From positions 3,472,001 through 3,536,000 of the forward strand of contig CM065182.1 of the NCBI GenBank assembly GCA_033026295.1: a stretch of 64,000 nucleotides of DNA. Reading direction: 5' to 3'. The notes beneath the pieces were generated by a model, which saw only the letters and a list, made by a program, of their open reading frames with translations, had not been told where the DNA came from and made no database searches. Numbering within the stretch: the first letter of the stretch is position 1; each line of letters starts with the position of its first letter. Of this stretch, positions 22,966 through 35,349 are shown piece by piece. This DNA comes from Channa striata. Its lineage: Eukaryota > Chordata > Actinopteri > Anabantiformes > Channidae. Both the position numbers and the translations under genes were made by a program.

Positions 22966-24920
22966 GTCCTCTGTGTATCCGTTATTTCTCTGATTGACGC
23001 TTTCGTGTTTGTCCAGCTCAAGAGAAAACTTGATTGAAGAAGGTCTTTATGTCACAGAGACTAATGTGGCCCGGGCCCTAATGCAGTAAATGCCCAGTTT
23101 AACGCAGCTCAGGCATCACGGACTCCACTGGACGCTTAGCTTGCCAGACATTCCCTTTGATCTCTGCAGATCATAATAAGCTCGGAGGTTGTATCCTTTC
23201 ATTATGATGGTACGAGCCTGAGCTGAAACATTGTGCTTACATATTTATAAAGCAGTTCAAAGGGGGCTCGGCTTTGAGAAGGACAAGTCTAAATTTGGCA
23301 AAAGTGAACGTGCGCTGCCTCTGCAGCCGTATGCTGCACAGCCGATGAAGTTCTTAAACTTTAACGCTAAATTATGAAAGTGTTGCAGCACATTGGATTA
23401 GAGAATCATCATTTTCCACGTGACTGCTGCGGTGTACTTGAGATGAACTCCAGCGGTGCTGCTGAAAAGAGATGAATCCACCACAGGGAGGCAGCATGCG
23501 CTCACACATGAAGTCAGTCTGCTTCTCAGTTTGCTTTTCACATTTTCTGCTGCTTCCTTGAACAAATTGAACGACTGCAGAGTCAAACCGCACGATGTGT
23601 GTGTACGAGGGTGTGCGATACCCAGAGGTTGCCTGTTCAAAAACAACATTTGCAATTGGTGGTTGCGTCACTGTGTGACACAAGTAATAGATCAGCAGAA
23701 CAAAAAAGGGAATTTGAGCTGGAAAACATCCAGCATCTTTGGACTTTTCCTAACATCGTATGTTAGGAGCCATATGTTGCATATGTGTTTACCAGAAACA
23801 CGAGTGTCAGTTATTCTCATATTCAGGATCACAAGACCAGTGAGACAGATTTTCAGGACATGGTCTTTAAAGTTTCTAAAAAGCAGCGAGTGACAGGCCA
23901 GATGGAGGCAGAGAGAAAAGAAAAGGCAGATCGAGTCGGACAAGCATATCTTTAGCTGTCTAGCTTTGATTAATGGCTGCCACAGTCTGTTTGCGGCAGA
24001 ATTAGTCCTGATGTACAACAGACCTGCACCGACACGTCACCAAGTCAGAAAGCAACAAATCCTCCTTAAATCAGTCGACTGTACTTTTACCGGCGTCGTG
24101 GAATTAATCCCAGCGTGGTGAATGCCACCAGAAAACGTTCAGCGACTGAAGGGCTGGAATTCTGTTTTCCAGACAGTTTGATCTCCCAGTCAGTGATCGT
24201 TTGTGAAAGACTTGACATATTGAAACAGTAAAGATAAATCACAAAGAAACAAGACGAGTTCATGGAACCATGGGGGGAAAAAAAATCTGAACCTTGATCC
24301 TCATTCTTCACTCTTCATTAATGGAAAATGTAGGAGCCTGTCAGATGAAATCACCGGCGGTTTAATTGGAGGGATAATTACTGCATCAAATGGCGTTTCC
24401 GCTGTCTGAAAGGTCAAAGGTTCGACTCCTTTGTGTCTTTAAAATCCTCAAAACATCGTTTTTTTTTAAACGGCACTGAACTCCCACCTGCTAATTCATC
24501 ACACGCCACTGAGCAGGAAGAAACACAACCTGTAGATGAAAGAGCGGCGAAGTCAGATAAGAAAACCAGGCTTTGTGGATATTTGTACAAAGTTATTCCG
24601 GGCGAATCTACCCGAGAGACAGTAGCGAATGAAATCTACCAGCTGCAACATCTCACAACTACTTTTGATCAGTGAAGGATGGAAATCCTGTCAGTGGCTT
24701 TTGAACGGGGGAACTTCCATAAGACATTCCTCCAGACAACGGCTTTTAGTAGTGGGAACTATAATAGCTAAGAGGGATTTTGGAGCCTGATCAGCCTGTT
24801 CTGTGCTGACATTTAAAACATTTTTGTGGAAAACAACAACAAAAAATAGTATGTAAATATAAAAGATCTGGATGAATGGAATTTCATCATTTGTGTATTA
24901 TGGCATGAAAAAGTTGAACT
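22966..24920. other. intergenic DNA, nothing recognised
   Basis: No exon, RNA gene or repeat family could be identified. GGTTCGACTCC at 24419-24429 resembles a tRNA B box, but no A box or cloverleaf accompanies it. Confidence 0.5.
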
Positions 24921-24929
24921 AACAATTGG

Positions 24930-25190
24930 TCATTTCATCTTCTAGTTGTCCAACTGAGACACTTCCAGTAAACAGGGTCGGACCATTCGTTTAATACTTT
25001 CTGGGCCGTTCGATTACACAGCGACGAATCGCAAATCAAAAATCACCTCAAGTCACATCGTGCGGTGAGATCATGTCCATTATAGAGAGACGCCAACGAT
25101 TCCACCCTTGAGCAGGTGACAATGGAGAGGAAAACCTCCCTTTAACAGAACCAGGCTCAGGGTGGGCAGCCATTTACCTCCACTCATCCC
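24930..25190 (+). repeat. dispersed teleost repeat fragment, family not assigned
   Basis: The core (about 25075-25180) contains GAGAGACGCCAACGATTC, GACAATGGAGAGGAAAACCT and AACCAGGCTCAGGGTGGGCA. I recall this motif order from a repeat found many times in fish genomes. Boundaries are uncertain and no coding capacity is visible. The identification rests on memory of the family's consensus, not on a search. Confidence 0.5.
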
Positions 25191-27900
25191 AAATCCAGAG
25201 GTTGTTATCCACGCGTTTGTCTCCTCGCCATATACAAAACCACCAACCTCTGCTGCCAGGCTTTAAAGAAAGAAGCGACCACGTTTCACCAGCGTCTGCG
25301 ATGGATGGTCCAACGAATGGTTCCTAAATCTGTACTTGTCGCCAAGGCGACCAGAACCTTCCTGTGCGAGCCCGTCAAGCGTGTAACTTGCTGCCTGGAA
25401 ACTCCATCTTTTTCCTAAAACTAATTTTTGTCACACATTCTTTTTAGTCTGATGTATTTTCTATAATAGTTTGAATAATCTGTTTCATTTATCATTTCAG
25501 AGCCTTTATTTGTTATTGTAAATCACTTTCTAACTGATATTATATTATTCCATATCAGTGATCAGACACAAAATATGCAGAAATGAAGCTCTTTATGCAT
25601 GTGAATCAACAGTGTTTGAGCCTCCAGTAAAAGCAGACAGAACGTGTGAAGTGAATGTTTAAATAGCATATACCTTCCCTTTTTATAAATCATCTTCAAT
25701 TAAGACCATCTTGAGTGTTCTTCATTGTGACAGTATTGAAGATGACGTGGGCATCAGCAAACAACCACCCACCTGCAGTAATGGGTTTAACTTACGGCCT
25801 TTGAGTTTTTCTTTCCTTCTATTGTGAGGAAAGAAACGGCTGAGCAATCAAAGGAACCTAAACCGTTAGCGTTTTGCAGCTTTATGGGAATGATTTGCAC
25901 AGCTGGAATGTGCCTTACACCAATCAGATTGCTTGTGTAGAACCATCCATCAAGGACACTTCTGACAGATATTGATCGATTCTGGCTCCTCTGTAATAAT
26001 TTCTGTATTTTCAGCACTGGCTGGATTAGGATGGCCTGATTTTTATAACCCCCCCATACCAGCAGGTGTCCATTTTTCACCAAGAGACATCAATATATTG
26101 AGAGGCAGGGGTGTAACAGATAAAACAGTTGGCTTGAGGCCAGAATTTACCAAAGAACAGGCTGTAACGATCAGATCATGTGGTCTGGCGTAAAAACTAC
26201 CTCTTCAACCAGAAAGGTCAAGAGGAAGAGCAGCAGTGTCCAAGCAGGACGTTTTGGAGCTTTGGACTTGACGAAGGTGGGAAGGAATCAGCCAGCTCTC
26301 TTCTCCATTTGAGAACAGTTGGTTTTTTTTTATGTTTTGAATCTGTTCTCGGTAATTTGCATCCATTTTTCAATCAGGCTCTTATGGAGAGTTCCAACAA
26401 GTCAGGGGTGGATCAATGGACGGGGCAGCAACTTGGGATACTGAAGGCCATGGGATTGACTCCCCACCCACCAGGCGTGACTCCGCCCAACCACCAAGAG
26501 CCACATAACAATCCATGTGCTGATCCTGAGCCCGGAGAGAATGTGAGGGTGGCGACAATCTGCTGTAAACAACCAAATCAAAGCGCTGCGGTGACCGCTG
26601 ATCTATTAACAAGTCCTCAAACCTCAAGTCGCAGTGAGCTCTTCACTGAAATAGCAGAGCCGTGCACAGAGGCAGGTGTTGGTTGAGATTGCACCGCTTT
26701 TGGCATCACACCAACAAGAAGCAGATTGTCATGGTTTACAATTGAGCCGAAATGGCGCCGGGTTTCACACTCACGTTATGTTACGATTATCTTTCCTCAC
26801 TGGCTCAGATAAAGATGCCCCCGACATCCAAACCATAGCGTTATTGAAAAAGGGCCGTGGGCTGTTGATGAAGCTCTGGAAAAAGGCGACGACCGTGGCT
26901 GACACCTCTCACACCCAGAGGTTTAAAGTGTGTCGGATGATAAAGTGGCTTTCAATAAGTACAAGTGTTGGTGGAGATTTTACGGTGCGGTTTCCTGTGT
27001 CGTACCCAGCGCAAAGCATCACCTGAGTTAAATTCTAACTGGTAAATTTCGAGTCATGTTGCATGTGTGAGACTCGTCACTGCACCTTTCATGTCGGGAT
27101 GCCACAGTGTTTGCCACAACAAGATTTGCCTCTTAACACTCTGTCGTTTTGCACAGGAAGTGTTAATAGGGAAAGTTTAATGCAGGACGCAGACTTTTCC
27201 AAAGGCGAAGCGGATGGACTGGAATCCGTTCAAGCTTTTTCGACTTTTGGGAGCAGCTCGGGCAGCACTTTGAGCCCAGCTCCCCCTAAATGGAAATCTG
27301 AACACAAGCAGTGAGGCTTTCGTCTTCTTTACCTTTGTGAATTTGTGGAGCACCTGGGTTCCCTTCCCAGCTTCCTTTGTGTTTAATTTCCTGTCTGTGT
27401 GCTTCATAGCCCAGAGTCTCTCAGGAGCCGCACATTCTATCCACAGTCCGGCCTTTGTATTTGCTCCATTCTGTGTTGTGTCTCTGTGTTGACAGAGCTT
27501 AACCGCCCTTGCTCTTGATCTTCTGCTTGGCTGGCATTAAGAGCGGTGCCTCTTGCTTTTCGTCCCCTCTGCTCAGAAGAAAATACGCGGGGCCCATCAT
27601 CTTTACGGTCTGAGAGTGGAGAGGCTCAACAACATGTCAGAGAGGAGAGAAATGACCAGAGGGGATGAAGGGAGGCAGAGCAGAGAAGCACGGATGCAGC
27701 TCAAACAAAGTGTTACGAGACGACAACAGAACGGCTTTCAAAACCAGCTGCGACAGGATAAATAGAAATGTGCATTATTAACATTATTATTAGGATTTGG
27801 AAGCGGTTGCTTTGTACAATCCTCCAACATTCACGTTCATTAAGACCCTCAAACGATCCTTTCACTCATGCTAAACCTGCCTTCTTTGCGTCTGGTTTGA
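25191..27900. other. intergenic DNA, nothing firmly identified
   Basis: The open frame at 26180-26686 (168 codons, +) has no recognisable domain, no splice context and irregular composition. I treat it as chance or as decayed repeat. No other structure was seen. Confidence 0.5.
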
Positions 27901-27914
27901 GTAGCACATGTACA

Positions 27915-28115
27915 GAGATGCCATTAAACTTCCCCACGTTAAATTTTCTCTTTACGTCTAAATGAAAAATGCCTCCAGATGACATCACTTGGAGGAAGCT
28001 TTAGTTCAGATGACAGAGCGTTATCATGGTCGGTCTGCTTTTCCGGAGCTCCCCCGTATTCTTTGAACTAATGGAGAAAAACACCTCCGGGTGACATCAT
28101 CTGGAGGTTTTTTTT
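27915..28115 (+). repeat. foldback repeat copy 1 (CCTCCAGATGACATCA family)
   Basis: Modules in order: GCCATTAAACTTCCC (27920-27934), an imperfect 24-bp palindrome starting CCTCCAGATGACATCA (27972-27995), TTTCCGGAGCTCC (28040-28052), and a second palindrome starting CCTCCGGGTGACATCA (28084-28107). The same modules recur at 43.3, 50.4 and 63.7 kb. No coding capacity; non-autonomous. Confidence 0.75.
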
Positions 28116-30237
28116 TCAATTTCAAAAGCATTACTGCATGTTTACACACTAAATTAAAGTCATAGAGAAAATTAATTAGCCTGTTTAGTAACAGTAGGAC
28201 TAACTATCGTCCAAAGTGCTGTCGCACTATCCACACTACACTGCAGCTGTCGATTAGCGACGTGGTTCCGGTCTCCAGACGTGGTCCTGGGCGCCTGCAG
28301 GCTTCGATCCAGCTGTGACTTTCGCACACTGGGCTCCGTGTTGACCGGCAGGCCAGTGGCTGAACTTAGGAGGCTGACGTTGCCTAAATTCCATCAGTTC
28401 CTGTCGCTTCCAGCAGCGGCGTTGAACCTGCAGCTTAGAGTGTCTTGGTTTTTCTGTCTCCGTGTTCGGCCCGTCATTACAGCGGCCGTTTTAAGTCCTC
28501 GTCAAAGGTCTTGTCACAGTGTAACTCAGCCCCCTGTTCTCTGCACTCGGAACATTTTATCAGCCCTCGTCATTTGTCTTTTTGTCTAATCTGTATCCTC
28601 TCGCTCCTCGAGGGAGTTATTCCACCCATCACACCAGGATCCAAGAAGCTCCTGCCTGTAAATCTTTGGTAGTTGTCTGACTTCCCCTCTGAAGGTTTGG
28701 ATCTGCGCATTGATTTCTGTCTCATTTTGTCTCTCTGTCTCTTCCTCCTCCTCTTTTTTAGTCCATCAATTTCCCTCCTGTTCTTCTGCATCTCCTCCAG
28801 TCTTTATCCGCGCCGTGTCGTACTTTCTCGCCGCTGTACTTTGATCTTCCTGTCTCTGCCTCTGATAATCAGCCTGTTTGGTGCCTTTACGTGTACGTGG
28901 GCGTATTTTTAGGAATCTCTCCTCTTCATTAATTGGCTCTCCTGTATTTGGTTTGGCTCTTCCCGGTTATTTCTTGGCATCCTCTGGCTGTAAGAGATTT
29001 CTGCCTGGGGGCTTTTATTACACTGACAGAGAAAAGGAGGCTGTCAGAGTGATAAAAGTATTTTAAAGTAAAAGACGATTCTGTGGAAGATTTTACTGCG
29101 AGTTTTGTGCCGTTTGTGCACATTGCACATTTTTTCTAGCAGGACAAGCTTGAATTAAGCATTAATTCACCAAAGTTAGCTTCTAATTGTAAAATTAATT
29201 AGCACATTTTTAATAATTTTCAATGATGTAAAACGAACCTGTTTCCTAGAAAATGATGCTCCAGTGCAGCAAAGGAAACACAACAAGGCGGGTTCATGGC
29301 ACAAGCAGCGAAAAACGTGGGGGGAACAGCTGGAATTTACTCACAGAAATGTTGTCCAGGATGTGGTTGGGGTGGATGGATGAACTTTCCCACAGGTAAA
29401 TTCAACTCCGGTGTGAGGCAACATTTGAATGTTAAGTGACAAATCAGTGAATAATGCAAAAGCACGACGTTTGACCAGCACCGAGCCACGTTCATTTAGT
29501 GGCAGACCCGAACCCAACCTCTGGGTTTACGCTGATTCAGTTCAGTGCTTGTAACTGTTTAGGGCAAAAAACAATGTGAAACTGGCAGCAATTTTTGGGC
29601 CATAGTAAGCGATGGTACGCAAGGACAGAAATTCATAAATCATGCTCAAGTTTGCTCGTGTAGGTAAGAAAAAAGAGGTACAGTTACATCTAAAACCACA
29701 TGAGTCCAGGCTTCGTCTGATGAGCCTACAGTGGCTGCGCTGCTTCTTGTTGAGTCCTCTTTCTAGAAAGAAACACCACAGAAACTCAAATATCTCGGGG
29801 GGTTCAACTATTTAAAAAAAAAAACGATGTGTTTTAGTGAGAGTTACAAACTGTTTACACTGAAACAAAGTTCCCGTCGTTTTTAAGCCTCATTTTACCA
29901 CAAATCATACAGATGTGGCTTCCGTTAAAAGCTCCACACGTGTGTGTGTTCACACGGCGTTTAACCCTGATAACGCGGCTGAAAGTGGACAGACACCTGG
30001 AGACCACCTATTGCTAAGAAGCTACATTTTCATCAAGAGGCGATGATACAGTTTTAAAAAGATTCTTTGAAAACCAGCATCCTGTGATTCTGGAAAGTCT
30101 CAATCCTCTGTCCATACAGACCAGGCTCGGTTGAACGAGCGTCAAAAAGTCTATTAAAAAATGGCTCTAGTGTTAAACCTGAAGCTGCAGCTGACTTCAC
30201 TCTCAAATCAACACTTGTCACTTCAAGTGACACCAAA

Positions 30238-30480
30238 ATGTCTTATGTCTTCCATAACTCCCGATAGTTCCTGCTCGACCCGTCATACCAGCCACAGCCC
30301 TTTCATACCGTCCATCACGTACTTTATTTGATGCTACAAAGTACTTTTATATATATATACGTCTCATTTGTACATAAATTTATAACCCCATACTTTTTTA
30401 TTAACCTTGGTACATTTTTGTTCCATGTGAGGCACTTTGTAAATGCAAGTAAAAGTTGCCCATGTTAGAAATGAAGAAAA
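30238..30480. other. AT-rich intergenic patch, no gene
   Basis: Non-coding; contains a short TATATATATA run (30350-30359). The surrounding stretch 28120-30690 also shows no exon or repeat that I can identify. Confidence 0.4.
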
Positions 30481-30695
30481 ACAAAGGGGAGGCTCATCCA
30501 GCCACAACACACGACACAAACACATTCGTTTTCATCACCTGCGGAGACTTTTCCATCAGTTTCCTGGAGACTTTACCTGATATTAACTGCAGCCACTACA
30601 TGCCGAATTCTAACCCTAATGTCGACTTACAGCACATGACGGGGACCAGCACTTTGGTCCCCACAAGGAAGACAAGTCACCACAATGTGAATAAT

Positions 30696-30696
<1 letters not shown>

Positions 30697-30750
<54 letters not shown>
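30697..30750. repeat. (CA)27 microsatellite
   Basis: Uninterrupted CA run of 54 bases. Confidence 0.97.
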
Positions 30751-30753
<3 letters not shown>

Positions 30754-31892
30754 CGTCTGCTGTTCTTTGTGCTGAACCCTCTCCTCGCCCTTTTGCTTCA
30801 CTTTGATGAGGGCACCGTCGCTGCACAATAGAACAGAAGGTACGGAGGATAAAGCTTTGCTGGAGCAGGAGACGAGCGAAAAAGAAGGTGAGCTGAGGTG
30901 GAGAGAAGGGAAGAGAGACACACACACACAGAGAAGTGCTATTGTTCTTGCTGCAAATTTTAAATAACCATTTTTTTTAACCCTTAAAAATTGGAAACAA
31001 AACTAGAGCCGAGAACGTTCGAAATGAGCGCAGGCGTCTGCTGGTGTAGCATCCTAGACAAAAAGGGTTTTTATTAAGAAAATACTTTTTAAAAATGTGT
31101 GTGGCAGTATTAATGAGCTTCATGTAAGAAAGGAAACAACGGTCTGATGACTTTTCGAGACTCTACGTTCAGCGTTTGACCCTGTAGCACTTTAACTCAC
31201 TGCGACGCACATTTACATTTTCCAAGTTAAACAATATCTTACAGGCTAAGACCGTGTCAGTATTTTATGCTTTCGTGCAAGTGAAGGGAGCACGAGAGGA
31301 AGTCGGGTCCCGTTGCCATGGAGCCACAAAGTCGGTGCGTGGAGCAGGCTGCATTTGACGGATGCACCATCGAAACGTTAATCGCTCAAAACAACGGTTT
31401 GCTTCTGGTGTCACATAGGCAACTTTACGTCAAATTAGCCCCGCGACTTATTAAATGTCTTCTAGCCTGAATCAAATGCTGATTTTAGTCCAAACTATGA
31501 TCTCTTTTTGTGCCTAAATTCGAGGAAGCCTTTGCCGTAGTTGGTCGGTGTTGCACTGCTTGTAGTTGTTGCAGGAGAATCATGAAGTCGAGTCTTGAGC
31601 CACGTGCTCACAACATTCATTGGTGCAGTAGGGAACTAAATGTTTGCTCAGATGAAACATAAACTGTCCAACAAAGTTTGAACTTCCTCGTCCTGTTGTT
31701 TCTCTGCCCGTGTTTTGACAAATTCTGACGATCTGATGATGACAGGACGTATGTGGTCGTGTACGGAGGTGGCAATTTACACTTTTTAGGCATTTTTGTT
31801 GCTTTCTGCTCTGCTCCATAACTACAAAATAATACACAATCTTAAAAATTGCAGCTCAGCCATCTGTCTGCACTCCCCCTCAGTCACCTGCC

Positions 31893-31894
<2 letters not shown>

Positions 31895-31969
<75 letters not shown>
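31895..31969. repeat. (AC)n microsatellite, about 75 bases
   Basis: Uninterrupted AC run, the longest dinucleotide repeat in the window, followed by a CT tract at about 31985-31998. Confidence 0.97.
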
Positions 31970-31973
<4 letters not shown>

Positions 31974-32059
31974 TCCTCACTTTACTCTCTCTCTCTCTGT
32001 CCGTCACTTCCTCCCAGTTTGAACCCTCCCTGTTTCTTTGTCCTACTTTCCCTCCATTT

Positions 32060-32351
32060 CCACCTGGCTCCGCCCACTGACTCACCTGTTCTGCTCCACC
32101 TTATTGATGACACTATATAAGCCTTCAGTCAAAGCACAGACTCTGTTTGCTAGCTGCCAATAAACCCAAGGAAGAAGAAGAAGAAGAAGATGAAGATGAA
32201 GATGAAGATGAAGATGAAGATGGCTGTTAGTGCTGCAGCTCCTTTGGCGTCTCATGTGCCTTTATGGTTTTTCCTTGGTCACATCCTGTTTTGGTGCCCG
32301 TCTACCTTTGGACCTTCCCTGCATCTCAGCCTTTACCTGCATCCCACCCAG
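32060..32351 (+). promoter_or_regulatory. promoter-like unit with possible first exon (or LTR-derived)
   Basis: In order on the + strand: CTCCGCCC (32068-32075), an AP-1 site TGACTCA (32078-32084), a TATA box TATATAA (32114-32120), AATAAA (32159-32164), a GAA/GATGAA tract, an open frame from an ATG within the tract (32190), and a strong splice donor CCCAG|GTAACT (intron from 32352). A TATA box about 40 bp before AATAAA is also the arrangement of a retroelement LTR. No protein similarity was recognised. Confidence 0.35.
32171..32222. repeat. (GAA)n-(GATGAA)n microsatellite
   Basis: GAA units (32171-32189) pass into GATGAA units. In one frame this reads as alternating Met-Lys. Confidence 0.95.
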
Positions 32352-33104
32352 GTAACTAATGCCCGTTGTATCTTGCTTTAAACACTTAAACCTGGCGGCC
32401 ATTTTGTGTTTTTGACCTTCTGACTTACCTGAAATTCCAAGTGAAATTTAGTTTGCTGGTTATTTTCTGCCACGCTGTTCTTGCCGACTATTTTGTCTTT
32501 GTTTGGTTTCGTCTTCTAAGAACCACAATCTCTCTCTGAGCTTTTGGAGTCACTGTGTGTTTTGGACCAGAACTTTAGGATTTGCCCAGAGTACTGATTG
32601 CTGTTGACGTTTTCTTGAAGAATTTTACTTCTCACCATTGTTCATGTCACTCGTATTTCCCTGTCCCATTGTGGGGAGTCGCTGTCGATGCCTCCTGTGA
32701 AGTCAGGATAACAAAACTGTCAGCAGTGCAGATGTGTTTGGGAGCGGTTCGTCCTTCAGTCTGGAAATGTCAACAGGTTCGACTTCTTTAGTAGATTTGG
32801 CAGCATTTGTGTGCGATTTAATTTGATCATGACTAATACCTGATGGTCTGTGCAGAGAATGGCACCAATATTTGTTGTCCAGCTTCAGGATGCAGCTTTT
32901 TTGAACAATATCAGGTTCGACACTGAGCAGAAAGCCACAAAAATGCTTAAAAACTGTAAATTTTTATTCAGGATAAGTCTAGCAGGTTTTTAATTTTTGA
33001 AAAAGTCTAATATCATTGTTTTATATTTTTGGCCTTTAACACCATTTCCCATGAGCCCGAGGTGTTCGTGGGCTAAAGCTCAGACTAAGTGAGTGAGATT
33101 CAGA

Positions 33105-33140
33105 GGATCCAGAGGATCCAGAGGATTCAGAGGGCCCAGA
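33105..33140. repeat. short CAGAGGATC tandem
   Basis: About three and a half imperfect 9-base units (CAGAGGATC, CAGAGGATC, CAGAGGATT, CAGAGGGCC). Confidence 0.8.
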
Positions 33141-33667
33141 AACATCTGGAATAAAAGCACCACAGAGCGAATGGAGTGCCGTGGACATTTTTAGAGATTA
33201 CAACTCGACTGTTGAATCTGCGGCTTGCATTGAGTTGCTGATGGAACAGATGCCGGTTTCTCTGCAGAGAGCATCGATTCCAGGTCTCATGTCAGTTCTT
33301 GCTTAATTGCAAATAAAACTAGCAGACGCAACCTTGTGGTTCTGTATTTAAATCCAAACACAGTTGTTTTTTCAGTCGCACTCAATAGATTTAGGTGATT
33401 AAGTGGAAAATCTGAGCTGCTGATGCAAAATCAAATCTTTGAATCACTAAAGCAATTCAGCCAGTTTGAACGTGATTACGGCTGGTGTCATTATCAGGCC
33501 ACTCATTAACACAAAGATATTGAAGGTTTTACGAATTAAAAAGCCAAATCCTACAAGAAATAGTTTGGTATTTTAAGGTTATGAAACAATTCAGATGTTG
33601 CAATAGGAAACATGTATCAGCTGTATTAAATGGCATGATTGACATAATCTCTTTACAGGCAGGGTTG

Positions 33668-33716
33668 TTATTTGGCACACGCTTTTATCCAAAGCGACTT
33701 TCATCGTAACACGACT
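33668..33716 (+). repeat. short dispersed fish repeat fragment
   Basis: Contains GCTTTTATCCAAAGCGACTT, a stretch I recall as very common in teleost interspersed repeats. Only about 50 bases are present, and no family is assigned. Confidence 0.4.
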
Positions 33717-33739
33717 TTCAGAAAGGAGACACAAGTTTG

Positions 33740-34095
33740 TCTGATTTGATATTATTTGTCATGTTGTTCATAATTTCACACAAGTTTGTTTTATTACGTT
33801 TAAATCCTCTTTTCACGGGGAAACTCACTCGGTTCTTTGTGCCTGTACAGTACGTGGAAATGCTACCCTTACACAAACTCCAATCGGATTTTCCTTTTTT
33901 CACTCTTGTGGGACCCTTAATTGAAATGCAGCAAGCAATTTGGCACAAGAGTGACAGGCCTATTAGATATAGCTCTCTGTCAGCCGGGGTTAGCCAGCTT
34001 TGCTTTATCGCTCTCCTAAAACCCAAACACTAAAACAGCTGCCAGGCCCTGCTCTGGTCAAGGAAGCCATTTCATCACCTGATGGCAGCCATATA
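33740..34095. other. candidate conserved non-coding element
   Basis: A non-repetitive block with TTAATTG and similar homeodomain-like cores, flanked by lower-complexity DNA. Both strands happen to be open for about 100 codons, but neither translation has recognisable features. The proposal is based on texture only. Confidence 0.25.
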
Positions 34096-34153
34096 GCAGG
34101 ATGACTTATGAGGGGGGGGGGCTGTCGCGGCAGCCAGCAGCGGCGGGGAGAAC

Positions 34154-34315
34154 ATGGCGGAGGAAGGCTGCAGGAGGCGGTGTAATTTTCATAATGGCAG
34201 TGTCAGTGCAGGAGGGGGAGGAAGGCTGAGCGTGTCTGCTGCAGTGCAAAGAGAAAATGAAGACTTTGTTCTGCAAAATGAAGTTTTTATTATTGCACAG
34301 AGTTGGTTTTATTAA
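34154..34315 (+). other. small open frame with YY1-like start context, unproven
   Basis: AACATGGCGGAGGAAGG begins a 53-codon open frame after a GC-rich run with a poly-G stretch. The context resembles the YY1-type start of CpG-promoter genes, as at kct2. The predicted product (MAEEGCRRRC start) has no recognisable domain, so this may only mimic a 5' exon. Confidence 0.2.
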
Positions 34316-34856
34316 ATGAGGGGCTTGGAGTTAAAGTCATTATCCCTAATTACCTTTGGTTTCAAAACAGTAACATAAGAGATGATTGCGTTTTAAAATA
34401 TTAAATAGTCAGCAGTGACTAGTTGTTATGCAAAAGAAGCTCCTTCTGTCTTTTCCTTTTGAAGCTGTCGGACCCGTGTTATGATTTGGGTTTTCTGTTT
34501 TTTTTTCTGTAAAAGAACTGTTCAGTCCACATTAAATTCTTGCAAAATAACTCCCTATGGATAGCAATTAGATAACAAATCTGATTAATTTCAGCATTTA
34601 CTAGGATTATTAGATAATGCGTTTTTGTGGTTGCTGGCCTTAAAAGTAAAAATCTGTTGGTTTACAAGATGGAAACCTGAAGAAGGAGCCAAAAGATGCT
34701 GAAACGCTGACTGGAGCTGAGGGGAATAATTGTGCTTCTCACTCTTATTTGTTGCTTATTTACATTTTTTGGCAATTTTTGTTTGATTGATTCAGTTTTT
34801 ACTTTGCCACATGAGACATTTAATCTGCACAGAACTACATAAAACAAATCTAAGTA

Positions 34857-34874
34857 GTGGTGGTGGTGGTGGGG
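34857..34874. repeat. (GGT)n short microsatellite
   Basis: Six GGT units. Confidence 0.85.
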
Positions 34875-35083
34875 CATTGGAAATGCTCCAATGACTTTTA
34901 GTGGCCTGATGTTGCCAGAGATCAGTCTCAACCTCCAGTTTATCAACTTCCTGAAGGGAAACATTTAGCAGGAGTGTTTGTGAAGAGGAAGCGGAGCTGG
35001 ATAAATCTATAATCACCCAAAGCAGCGGCCGGGCAGCTCTATCGGAAAAACGATAGTGTGGCCAATTGCTCCTCGGTGCCATA

Positions 35084-35129
35084 ATGAAGCTTTGTCTGCT
35101 GTTTTGTTTCTTTTCGGCTCCCGCTGAAG
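35084..35129 (+). other. weak candidate signal-peptide exon
   Basis: ATG with A at -3 opens MKLCLLFCFFSAPAE and is followed by a donor-like GAAG|GTTAGA. Length, hydrophobic core and phase-1 donor would suit the first exon of a secreted protein, and FSTL4 (secreted) is the expected next gene. No downstream exon was found, so this is probably chance. Confidence 0.12.
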
Positions 35130-35349
35130 GTTAGAAACGCAGCTGAAAGACCAAGTTTGACAAGTGACACTGATTTAGTGTTTTAAACTTTTATTCCTTC
35201 CTGCCTTTTCTTTTTGAGCAACTCAAATATCCAGTAATGCGAGACAAATCAGACATGACCGATCAAGTCTAAAGTCGGGCTTCACGTCTTTAAGATGACT
35301 TCATTCGTATTCCGATCAAATCTCTCTCTGCGTAACTAAGCCAAATTCT

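Noticed and set aside
24419..24429. tRNA-like B box GGTTCGACTCC
   Set aside because: No A box at the right distance and no acceptor-stem pairing.
26180..26686. 168-codon open frame on the + strand
   Set aside because: No recognisable protein. The DNA looks like old repeat or unique non-coding sequence.
30456..30927. Frames rich in His-Thr or Cys-Val
   Set aside because: These are translations of the CA/GT microsatellite. The same applies to similar frames at 0.7, 17.0, 31.9, 40.0, 41.7 and 56.7 kb.
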